The translations under genes were made by a program, and so were the position numbers. The notes beneath the pieces are model-generated. The model saw nothing but the letters and a program-made list of their open reading frames with translations. It had not been told where the DNA came from and did not search any database. A DNA stretch of 64,000 bases from Phaeospirillum tilakii. GTDB lineage: Bacteria; Pseudomonadota; Alphaproteobacteria; Rhodospirillales; Magnetospirillaceae. Location: NCBI RefSeq assembly GCF_042683125.1, contig NZ_JBHUIY010000016.1, positions 1 to 64,000 on the forward strand, read 5' to 3'. This document shows positions 36,343 to 44,014 of this stretch, piece by piece. Numbering within the stretch: the first letter of the stretch is position 1; every line of letters starts with the position of its first letter.

Positions 36343-37739
36343 CAGTGGATCCCCCGTTCGGACGTCTGGGCGGGTGCGGCGGGCGGGACGGACGGTTTCC
36401 CGCCGGTGCCGGGCTCGGGCAGCAGCAGGCCGGTGACCGAGCCCCGGGGGTCGAGCACCCGGGCGGCGGCCTCGGCCACCTCGGCCGGGGTCACCGCCGC
36501 GATCCGGTCGGGCCAGGATTCGACCTCCTCGACCGAGAGGCCGACGGCGAGGGCCTCGCCCAGCACCTGGGCGCCGGTATGGAGCGAATCCCGGGCATAG
36601 GCGGACGAGGCGCGCAGGCGGGTCTTGGCCCGCTCGATCTCCTCGGGCGGGATCTCGCCCTTGGCGATGCGGGCGATCTCGCGCTCGATCGCCGCTTCGA
36701 GCTTGGCGAGCGGCACCCCCGGGCGCGGCGTCGCGGCGATGGCGAAGCTGGTCTGGCCGACCGCCACCGGGTCGTAGCTGGCGCTGACCCCGGCGGCCAG
36801 CCCCTGCTCGACCACCAGACTGCGGTAAAGCTGGGCGGTGGCGCCGCCGCCGATCACCTCGGCCAGCACTTCCAGCGGCTGGGCCAGCCGGGTCTCGCCC
36901 GCCCGCGCGCTGGGGGCGAGATAGAGCCGGCGCCAGGCCGGCTGGGCGACGCGCGGATCGGTCAGCGTCACCCGCCGCGCCGCCTCGGGCGGCGGCTCCT
37001 CGGTGTGCAACCGGGGCGGCAGCTCGCGCCGGGGCAGCGCGCCGTAATATTTCTCGGCCAGCGGCCGCACCGTGGCGGCATCGACGTCGCCGGCCACCAC
37101 CAGCACCGCGTTGTTGGGGGCGTACCAGCGGCGATAGAACGCCAAGGCGTCGTCGCGGCCGAGCCGGGCGATCTCGGACTGCCAGCCGATCACCGGGCGG
37201 TGATAGGGGCTGTTGAGGAACAGCGCCGCCTCCATCTGCTGGGACAGGCGGGCTTCCGGGCTGTTGCCGACCCGCATCCGCCATTCCTCCAGCACCACCG
37301 CCCGCTCGGTCTCGACGCTGTCGCGGTCGAGCGCGAGGTTGGCCATCCGGTCGGCTTCCATCTTCATCACCAGTTCGAGCCGGTCGGCGGCGACGTTCTG
37401 GTAATAGCCGGTGTAATCCGAGGTGGTGAAGGCGTTGTCGCGGCCGCCATTGCGGGCGACGATCTTCGAGAACGCCCCGGGCGGCACCTCGGGGGTGCCC
37501 TTGAACATCAGATGTTCGAGCAGATGGGCGAGGCCGCTCTTGCCCGGCTCCTCGTCGGCGGCGCCGACCTTGTACCACACCATGTGCGAGACGATCGGCA
37601 CGCGGTGGTTGGGCACCACCACCACGGTCAGCCCGTTGGCCAGGGTGAAGGTCTCGGGATCGAACAGCCGCGCCTCGGCCGGGCGGGCCAGCAGCAGCAG
37701 CGCCGCGAGCAGGAACGAAGGTTTGAGCGCCGCGCGCAT
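36342..37739 (-). CDS. M16 zinc peptidase, catalytic subunit
   Basis: 465 residues from ATG 37739 (MRAALKPSFLLAALLLLARPAEA, signal peptide). The inverted zinc motif HLLEHLMFKG is intact, with the downstream Glu in VETERAVVLEEWRM. The C-terminal half reads YRSLVVEQGLAAGVSASYD in place of the R...Y pair, so it needs the neighbouring protein for a full site. The C-terminal tail is Pro/Gly-rich. The two genes overlap by one base and form a translational unit. Confidence 0.92.
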   Translation of the reverse strand: MRAALKPSFLLAALLLLARPAEARLFDPETFTLANGLTVVVVPNHRVPIVSHMVWYKVGAADEEPGKSGLAHLLEHLMFKGTPEVPPGAFSKIVARNGGRDNAFTTSDYTGYYQNVAADRLELVMKMEADRMANLALDRDSVETERAVVLEEWRMRVGNSPEARLSQQMEAALFLNSPYHRPVIGWQSEIARLGRDDALAFYRRWYAPNNAVLVVAGDVDAATVRPLAEKYYGALPRRELPPRLHTEEPPPEAARRVTLTDPRVAQPAWRRLYLAPSARAGETRLAQPLEVLAEVIGGGATAQLYRSLVVEQGLAAGVSASYDPVAVGQTSFAIAATPRPGVPLAKLEAAIEREIARIAKGEIPPEEIERAKTRLRASSAYARDSLHTGAQVLGEALAVGLSVEEVESWPDRIAAVTPAEVAEAAARVLDPRGSVTGLLLPEPGTGGKPSVPPAAPAQTSERGIH

Positions 37740-37767
37740 GGGCCATCCTCCTGAGGGGGAAGGCAGG

Positions 37768-37852
37768 GCTGCCGCCCGGACCCCCGTTTTTTCAAACAAA
37801 GGGGAGGTTCGGAGGCGTCGGCCTCCGAGCGGGTCCGGGCGGCAGCCCGGTC
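37768..37852. repeat. Palindromic repeat (family B variant) upstream of the M16 genes
   Basis: GGGCTGCCGCCCGGACCCCCG at the left and CGGGTCCGGGCGGCAGCCCGG at the right form a long inverted repeat. It encloses a CCCC...GGGG stem and the hairpin GGAGGCGTCGGCCTCC. It separates the DUF3035 gene from the M16 pair. Confidence 0.7.
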
Positions 37853-37867
37853 AGGCCGCCCTCCGGA

Positions 37868-38446
37868 TCAGAAGATGCCTTCGAGGATCGCCTTCTTGCG
37901 CCGCTCGATCTGCGGGGTCTCGCCCTCGGACACCGACTTGCCGAGCGCCTGATTTTCGCGCAGGCGCTGGGTTTCCTTGACCGGATCGACCGCGATGCCG
38001 GCCGGCTCGGGCTTGCGCCAGAACACCATCCGGTCGGTGAAGCTCTTTTCCGCCTCGGCCAAAGCGAGGCTTTCCTTGTCGATCAGCACGCGGATGTCGG
38101 GCTGGATCGACTCGGCGCCGAAGCGTTTGGCGAGGATCACGTCGCCCTGGGTGCGGCCGGCGGTGGCGACCGGGGTGGTCAGGCTGCGCCCGGCCAGCAG
38201 CCGGCGGGCCTGATCGCGCGGCGAGGTTTCCTGCGGCCGGGTCGCGCCGGGCTGGGGCGGGCGCAGATTGAAGTCGGGCGGCAGGGTCAGCGGCGCCCGT
38301 TCGACCACCTGGAACTCGTCGGGCGGGGCCTTTTCATAGCCCAGCGACCGCCGGACGTCGGTGCAGGCGGACAGCCCGACCCCCAGCCCGAGAATCAGGA
38401 CGGCAAGGCCGAGCGCAGGACGGGGGGAGCGGTCATTTGGTCTCAT
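37868..38446 (-). CDS. DUF3035 lipoprotein
   Basis: 192 residues. The signal peptide ends in a lipobox LSAC, so it is a lipoprotein with Cys28 lipidated. The mature protein has the family's PPDEFQVVERAPLTLPPDFNLRPP and a terminal segment with VDPVKETQRLRENQALGKSV and IERRKKAILEGIF. DUF3035 is mostly alphaproteobacterial and its role is unsettled; an envelope assembly role is often suggested. The start overlaps the lspA stop by 14 bp, so the lipoprotein is made with the very peptidase that processes it. Confidence 0.87.
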   Translation of the reverse strand: MRPNDRSPRPALGLAVLILGLGVGLSACTDVRRSLGYEKAPPDEFQVVERAPLTLPPDFNLRPPQPGATRPQETSPRDQARRLLAGRSLTTPVATAGRTQGDVILAKRFGAESIQPDIRVLIDKESLALAEAEKSFTDRMVFWRKPEPAGIAVDPVKETQRLRENQALGKSVSEGETPQIERRKKAILEGIF

Positions 38447-38963
38447 GGCTCTCAGTCTTAGTCGAATCCGGGCGGCGGAACAAGGAGTCGGCCACCAGCA
38501 TCACGGCACCGATCGTGATCGCCGAATCCGCCAGATTGAAGGCAGGCCAGTGATGCCCGGCCAGATGGACATCGACGAAGTCGGCCACCGCTCCGAAGCG
38601 CAGCCGGTCGATCACGTTGCCGAGCGCGCCGCCGATGATCAGCCCGACCGCCAGCCGCACCAGATCCGAGCCGGCCCGGCGCAGCCACGCCACCAGCCCG
38701 ACCACGATCAGGGCGGACAGGCCCGACAGCACCAGCGGGTCGAGCGGCTCGGCGCCGTTGCCGATGCCGAAGCTGACCCCCCGGTTCCACGCCATCACCA
38801 GATTGAGCACCGGGGCGAGTTCGATCCGGTAGGGGCTCCAGAACGGGGTGCCGACCACCCCCTCGGGCCGCATCAGCTGCTCGACCACCGCCCATTTGCT
38901 GAGCTGGTCGAGCCCGATCACCAGCGCCGACAGGCCGAGGGCGGCGCGCACCCCGCACCGCAT
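38433..38963 (-). CDS. lspA: Lipoprotein signal peptidase (signal peptidase II)
   Basis: Inner-membrane aspartyl protease that removes signal peptides from diacylglyceryl prolipoproteins. 176 residues with four membrane spans. The catalytic Asp residues are in GNVIDRLRFGAVADFVDV and FNLADSAITIG. ATG 38963 shares one base with the ileS stop. The ileS-lspA order is classical, and a DUF3035 lipoprotein follows. Confidence 0.95.
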   Translation of the reverse strand: MRCGVRAALGLSALVIGLDQLSKWAVVEQLMRPEGVVGTPFWSPYRIELAPVLNLVMAWNRGVSFGIGNGAEPLDPLVLSGLSALIVVGLVAWLRRAGSDLVRLAVGLIIGGALGNVIDRLRFGAVADFVDVHLAGHHWPAFNLADSAITIGAVMLVADSLFRRPDSTKTESHETK

Positions 38964-41830
38964 CAGTTGGCCTCCGCCGCGACCGCCGCCATCGCGGAAC
39001 CGCAGCGGGCGCAGACCCCGCCGGCGGCGACCTCGGGCAGCACCTTCCAGCAGCGCGGGCATTTCTCGCCCTCGGCCAGACGCGGCTCGACCGCCACCCC
39101 GGCCACCTCGGGCAGGGTGAAGGCGGCCGGATCGGCGGTGCCGACCCGCAGTTCGGCCCCCGAGGTCAGGAAGATCTCGGCCAGATCGACCCCGTCGAGC
39201 AGGGTCTGGACCTCGGCGCTGACCGTCAGCAGCGGGCTGGCCTGCAACGCCGAACCGATCCGCTTGGCGGCGCGTTCGCGCTCCAGCGCCCCGGTGACGA
39301 CGCGGCGCACCTCGCGGATCTTCGCCCAGCGCGCGGCCAGGGCGTCGTCGCGCCACGAAGCCGGCAGGTCGGGGAAGGCTTCGAGATGGACCGAGCCGTC
39401 CGCGGAGGGATGGCGCGCCAGCCACGCTTCCTCGGCGGTGAAGCACAGGAACGGGGCCAGCCATTTGCACAGGGTGTCGAGCAGGAGGTCGAACACGGTG
39501 CGGGCGGCACGGCGGCGCGGTGACTCCGCCGTGTCGCAGTACAGCGCGTCCTTGCGCACGTCGAAATAGAACGCCGACAGATCGACCGCGCAGAAATTAT
39601 GCAGCTCGGCGAACAGGCCGTGGAAGGTGAAATCCTCGGCGGCGGCGCGCAGCCCCTGATCCAGTTCGCTCAGCCGGTGCAGCACCCAGCGTTCCAGCTC
39701 GGGCAATTGCTCGAACGGCACCCGCTCGGCCGGGGTGAAGCCGTCGAGCGCGCCGAGCAGATAGCGCAGGGTGTTGCGCAGGCGGCGGTAGATGTCGACC
39801 TGGGTCTTGAGGATCTCCGGCCCGATGCGCAGATCGTCGGAATAATCCGAGCCGGCCACCCACAGCCGCAGGATGTCGGCGCCCTGGGCATCGACCACCT
39901 CCTGCGGCGAGACGACGTTGCCGAGCGATTTCGACATCTTGCGCCCGGCCTCGTCGAGGACGAAGCCATGGGTCAGCACCGCGTCATAGGGCGCCCGGCC
40001 CCGGGTGCCGCAGGATTCCAGCAGCGAGGAATGGAACCAGCCGCGATGCTGGTCCGAGCCTTCGAGATAGAGCGAGGCCGGCCAGGACAACGCCGGCCAG
40101 TCGCCGCTTTCCAGCACGAAGGCATGGGTGCAGCCGGAATCGAACCAGACGTCGAGGATGTCGAACACCTGCTCGTAATCGGCCGGGTCGCGCCCCTCGC
40201 CCAGGAAGCGGGCGGGCGGGCTGGTGAACCAGGCGTCGGAGCCCTCGGCGGCGAAGGCCTCGACCACCCGCGCCATCACCGCCGGGTCGCGCAGCGGCTG
40301 GCCGCTCTTCTTCTCGACGAACACCGCGATCGGCACGCCCCAGGCGCGCTGGCGCGACACGCACCAATCGGGCCGGCTTTCGATCATCGCGCCGATCCGG
40401 TTGCGGCCCTGGGCCGGGACGAAGCGGGTGTCGGCCAGCGCCGACAGCGCCTTGGCCCGAAGCCCGGTCGTCTCCATCGAGATGAACCATTGCGGGGTGT
40501 TGCGGAAGATCAGCGGCGCCTTGGAGCGCCAGGAATGGGGATAGGAATGCTCGATCTTGCCGTGGGCCAGCAGGGTGCCGCATTCGGTCATCGCCGCGAT
40601 CACCGCCTTGGCGACCGGGCTGTAATATTTGCCGTTCTTGCCTTGGGCCAGCACGCTCTGGCCGGCGAAGACCGCGACATGGGAATAATAGGTGCCGTCG
40701 GGCTGCACCGTGTCGGGGATGGCGATATTGTGGGCCTTGCCGAGATGCCAGTCATCCTCGCCATGGCCGGGGGCGATGTGGACGAAGCCGGTGCCGGTGT
40801 CGGTGGTGACGAAATCGCCGGCCAGCAGCGGCACCGCGAAATCGTAGCCGCCCTTGGCCTCGGGATGGTGCTTCAGCGGGTGGTGACAGATCGTGCCGGC
40901 AAGGCGGGCGCCGGGGATCCGCTCGATCACCCGCAGGGCGGCGCCGCTGTCCTTGGCCACCTGCTCGACCAGATCGGCCAGGATCACCAGCCGCTCGCCG
41001 ACCTGGGCCAGCCCGCTGGCCGGGGCCTCGGTCACCTCGACCAGGGCGTACTCGAAATCGGCGCCATAGGCGATGGCGCGGTTGCCCGGCATGGTCCAGG
41101 GGGTGGTGGTCCAGATCACCACCTTGGCCCCTTCCAGCGCCGGCAGGCTGGGCGTGACCACCGGGAACTTGACCCAGATGGTGATGCTGGTGTGGTCGTG
41201 ATACTCGACTTCGGCCTCGGCCAAAGCGGTCTTCTCGACCACCGACCACAGCACCGGCTTGGCCCCCTTGTAGAGCGAGCCGTCGAGTAGGAACTTGCCC
41301 AGTTCGGCGACGATGATCGATTCGGCCCGATTGGTCATCGTGGTGTAGGGATGAGTCCAATCGGCGGTGATGCCGAGGCGCTGGAATTCCTCGCGCTGAA
41401 TCCCGATCCAGCCGGCGGCGAACTGGCGGCATTCCTCGCGGAAGGTGACGATGTCGATCTCGTCCTTGCTCTTGGCGCCGTTGGCCCCGCCGGCGCGGTA
41501 CTTTTCCTCGATCTTCCACTCGATCGGCAGGCCGTGGCAGTCCCAGCCCGGCACGTAGACCGCGTCCTTGCCCAGCATCTGCCGGGTGCGGACGATGACG
41601 TCCTTCAGGATCTTGTTGAGGGCGTGGCCGATATGGAGATGGCCGTTCGCATAGGGCGGGCCGTCATGGAGAATGAACTTCTCCCGCCCTTTCGCCGTCG
41701 CGCGCAGCCGGTCGAACAGCCCGATCCGCGCCCAGCGCTCCAGCAGGCGGGGCTCCAGCGCCGGCAGGCCGGCCTTCATCGGGAATTCGGTCCGGGGCAG
41801 GAAGACGGTGGTCTTGGGGTCGACGGTCAT
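38963..41830 (-). CDS. ileS: Isoleucyl-tRNA synthetase
   Basis: Class I aminoacyl-tRNA synthetase with editing domain. 955 residues, normal for the bacterial type. HIGH site PPYANGHLHIGHALNKIL, KMSKS site AGRKMSKSLGNVVSP, editing-domain segment TTPWTMPGNRAIAYG, and a C-terminal zinc ribbon with CPRCWK and CARCGS. It starts at ATG 41830, overlapping the ribF stop by four bases, and its stop overlaps lspA. Confidence 0.97.
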   Translation of the reverse strand: MTVDPKTTVFLPRTEFPMKAGLPALEPRLLERWARIGLFDRLRATAKGREKFILHDGPPYANGHLHIGHALNKILKDVIVRTRQMLGKDAVYVPGWDCHGLPIEWKIEEKYRAGGANGAKSKDEIDIVTFREECRQFAAGWIGIQREEFQRLGITADWTHPYTTMTNRAESIIVAELGKFLLDGSLYKGAKPVLWSVVEKTALAEAEVEYHDHTSITIWVKFPVVTPSLPALEGAKVVIWTTTPWTMPGNRAIAYGADFEYALVEVTEAPASGLAQVGERLVILADLVEQVAKDSGAALRVIERIPGARLAGTICHHPLKHHPEAKGGYDFAVPLLAGDFVTTDTGTGFVHIAPGHGEDDWHLGKAHNIAIPDTVQPDGTYYSHVAVFAGQSVLAQGKNGKYYSPVAKAVIAAMTECGTLLAHGKIEHSYPHSWRSKAPLIFRNTPQWFISMETTGLRAKALSALADTRFVPAQGRNRIGAMIESRPDWCVSRQRAWGVPIAVFVEKKSGQPLRDPAVMARVVEAFAAEGSDAWFTSPPARFLGEGRDPADYEQVFDILDVWFDSGCTHAFVLESGDWPALSWPASLYLEGSDQHRGWFHSSLLESCGTRGRAPYDAVLTHGFVLDEAGRKMSKSLGNVVSPQEVVDAQGADILRLWVAGSDYSDDLRIGPEILKTQVDIYRRLRNTLRYLLGALDGFTPAERVPFEQLPELERWVLHRLSELDQGLRAAAEDFTFHGLFAELHNFCAVDLSAFYFDVRKDALYCDTAESPRRRAARTVFDLLLDTLCKWLAPFLCFTAEEAWLARHPSADGSVHLEAFPDLPASWRDDALAARWAKIREVRRVVTGALERERAAKRIGSALQASPLLTVSAEVQTLLDGVDLAEIFLTSGAELRVGTADPAAFTLPEVAGVAVEPRLAEGEKCPRCWKVLPEVAAGGVCARCGSAMAAVAAEAN

Positions 41831-42828
41831 CGATTCAATCCGGAGGTACTGGCCGCGACCGGGACCATCGGTCCCGGCGTGGCGGGGAAAGGAAGGCCGC
41901 CCAGGCGGTCACGGGCGGTTTCGGCGTCGCGGACGATCTGCGCCCGCAATTCCTCCACCCCGGAGAACTTGCGTTCGGGGCGGAGATGGTCGATCAGCGC
42001 CACCCGCAGGTGACGGCCGTAGAGGTCCTCGCTGATGCCGAACAGATGGACTTCGAGCACCTCGTCGGTCTGGTCGAAGGTCGGGCGGCGGCCGAAATTG
42101 GCGACGCCGTCATGCCAGACGGTGGTGGCGCCCCGGTCGATGCCGGCGCGCACCGCATAGACTCCGGTGGCCGGGCGCTGATAGTCGCCGAGGCGCAGAT
42201 TGGCGGTGGGGAAGCCGAGGTCGCGGCCGCGGGCGCTGCCATGCTCGACCCGGCCCTCGATCTCCCAGTAATGGCCGAGCAGCCCGGCCGCTTCGGCGGG
42301 ACGGCCGGCGGTCAGGGCGGCGCGGACCCGGGTCGAGGAGCAGGGGGCGCCGCCGATTTCGGCAGCCGGCACCACGGTGACGCCGAAGCCGAGTTCGTCG
42401 CCGACCCGGGTGAGGAACTCGCAATCGCCGCCGCGCCCCTGGCCGAAGACGTAATCATAGCCGACCACGACATGGCCGACCCCCATCGCCCCCACCAGGA
42501 AGCCGACGACGAAATCATGGGCCGACACCCCGGCGAAACCGGCATCGAAGCTCTGCTGGAACAGCAGGTCGATCCCCAGCGCCTCGATCAGCCGGGCCTT
42601 GACCCGCAGCGGGGTCAGGCGGAACGGCGGCAGATCGGGCCGGAACAGTCGGCGCGGATGCGGCTCGAACGTCATCACCCCGGAGGCGGCGCCCCGGGCC
42701 CGGGCCAGCTCGCGCGCAGCCAGGATCACCGCCTGGTGGCCGAGATGGACCCCATCGAAATTGCCGAGCGCGACCACGCAACCGCGATGCACGTCACCAA
42801 ACTCGCCGCAATGCCGGATCAGGCGCAT
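41827..42828 (-). CDS. ribF: Bifunctional riboflavin kinase/FAD synthetase
   Basis: Makes FMN then FAD. 333 residues. N-terminal adenylyltransferase domain: VALGNFDGVHLGHQAVI, VMTFEPHPRRLF, GYDYVFGQGRGGD and STRVRAAL. C-terminal flavokinase: VEHGSARGRDLGFPTANL, GVANFGRRPTFD and EVHLFG. It is first of the ribF-ileS-lspA-DUF3035 run, all overlapping. Upstream 42829-43036 is an AT-richer divergent promoter gap. Confidence 0.96.
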   Translation of the reverse strand: MRLIRHCGEFGDVHRGCVVALGNFDGVHLGHQAVILAARELARARGAASGVMTFEPHPRRLFRPDLPPFRLTPLRVKARLIEALGIDLLFQQSFDAGFAGVSAHDFVVGFLVGAMGVGHVVVGYDYVFGQGRGGDCEFLTRVGDELGFGVTVVPAAEIGGAPCSSTRVRAALTAGRPAEAAGLLGHYWEIEGRVEHGSARGRDLGFPTANLRLGDYQRPATGVYAVRAGIDRGATTVWHDGVANFGRRPTFDQTDEVLEVHLFGISEDLYGRHLRVALIDHLRPERKFSGVEELRAQIVRDAETARDRLGGLPFPATPGPMVPVAASTSGLNR

Positions 42829-43036
42829 CGGATCGGTTCACCCGCAGCACAAACCAGGGAAGGGGACAAGGGGTATTCGATAACAGCGCAAAGCGCAACC
42901 CCAAGGTCGCGCCACGCCGCGCCCGGCCGGCCCCGGCGGCGGCGATGACCGATTTGTCATCTGGCTTCGCCCGCCCGAGATGCTCTACTGCTGGCGCATC
43001 TCTGATCCGCCGTCACGTTGTAAGGAGCCTTTCATC

Positions 43037-43678
43037 TTGCATCGAACCGTCAAGGCCGGCCTGCTCGGCCTGATCCTCGGGCTGACCGCCCCCGCCGCCT
43101 GGGCCGAGGCCGTGCCGGGCGCCGACAATGGCCGCCATCCGGTCGGCCGCTATCCGAGCGGGCTCGACACCAGCCGGGCGATGGTGATCGACGGCGCGGT
43201 CAACGTCGCCGCCCCGCCCCGCGCGGTGGCCGCCTTCCTCGCCCGGCTCGACCGCCATTTCCTCGCCCTCAATCCCGACAACCGCAAGACCGAGGTGATC
43301 GGCGGCGGCGATCTGGTGCCCGGGGCGGAATGGGTGACCGAACAGGTTGCCGACGGTCAGTTGGTGCGCTCGCGCCACAAGGTGGTCGAGGCCGACGGCG
43401 TCAGCCGGATGACCCTGGTGTCCGATCCCTCGGTGACGCTGGTCGATGACGAGGAACACGTCAACCCGACCATCACCCAGTTCACCATCACCGCCCGGAC
43501 GGACGGCGGCAGCGTGCTGCGCGAACGGCTGACGATCTGCTTTTCCAGCCGGTTCGAACGGATCGGCGCCGGACTGATCGGGGTCGACAGCGCGTGGAAG
43601 AACCGCACCGAGGCCGGGTTGGCCGAGATGGCCCGCCGGATCGAGGCGGAACAGACCGCGCCCGCCGCGCCGTTCTAA
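43037..43678 (+). CDS. Secreted SRPBCC/START-fold protein of unknown function
   Basis: 213 residues from TTG 43037. This start is chosen because AAGGAG (43022-43027) lies nine bases before it and because the product then begins with a proper signal peptide (HRTVKAGLLGLILGLTAPAAWA). The mature domain has a lipid-binding SRPBCC pattern: NVAAPPRAVAAFLARLDRHF, EWVTEQVADGQLVRSRHKV and a C-terminal amphipathic helix (AEMARRIEAEQT). A polar small-molecule or lipid cargo is plausible; none can be named. There is no ATG start in frame. Confidence 0.7.
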   Translation: MHRTVKAGLLGLILGLTAPAAWAEAVPGADNGRHPVGRYPSGLDTSRAMVIDGAVNVAAPPRAVAAFLARLDRHFLALNPDNRKTEVIGGGDLVPGAEWVTEQVADGQLVRSRHKVVEADGVSRMTLVSDPSVTLVDDEEHVNPTITQFTITARTDGGSVLRERLTICFSSRFERIGAGLIGVDSAWKNRTEAGLAEMARRIEAEQTAPAAPF

Positions 43679-43682
43679 CGAG

Positions 43683-43738
43683 AAAGAAGGGGGGCCGGGG
43701 CATCGCCCCGGCGGGCCCGCGGGCAGCGCCCGCGCGAC
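43683..43738. repeat. Family B palindromic repeat, reversed orientation
   Basis: Read on the minus strand it is GCGGGCGCTGCCCGCGGGCCC then CCGGGGCGATGCCCCGG, the same order as at 6233-6291. It lies between the SRPBCC gene and the rubredoxin gene. Confidence 0.7.
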
Positions 43739-43790
43739 ATTTCACCAAAACGCCACCCGCCGTCACCGCCGGATCCTCTACAGTCGGGCG

Positions 43791-44003
43791 ATGAGCGAAA
43801 CCACCCCCTCCCGCACCGGGGCCGTCGCGCGCGAGAGCGATGGCCGGCTGGCCCTGTGGGTGTGCAACCGCTGCGGCCATGTCTACGACCCGGCGCAGGG
43901 TGAGCCCTTGCAGGCGATCGGGCCGGGCGTGCCGTTCGAATACCTGCCCGACGACTGGCTGTGCCCCCATTGCGGCGCCCCGAAAGACCTGTACCTCCAC
44001 TGA
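43791..44003 (+). CDS. Rubredoxin
   Basis: Small Fe(Cys)4 electron carrier. 70 residues. An N-terminal extension of about 22 residues precedes the typical WVCNRCGHVYDPAQGE and LPDDWLCPHCGAPKDLYL with the CxxC pairs. The mid-loop (GPGVPFEYLPDDW) is standard. The PhoX-like gene follows 11 bp downstream. No alkane hydroxylase or rubredoxin reductase is next to it, so its partner is unknown. Confidence 0.93.
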   Translation: MSETTPSRTGAVARESDGRLALWVCNRCGHVYDPAQGEPLQAIGPGVPFEYLPDDWLCPHCGAPKDLYLH

Positions 44004-44014
44004 CGGAGCCACCG

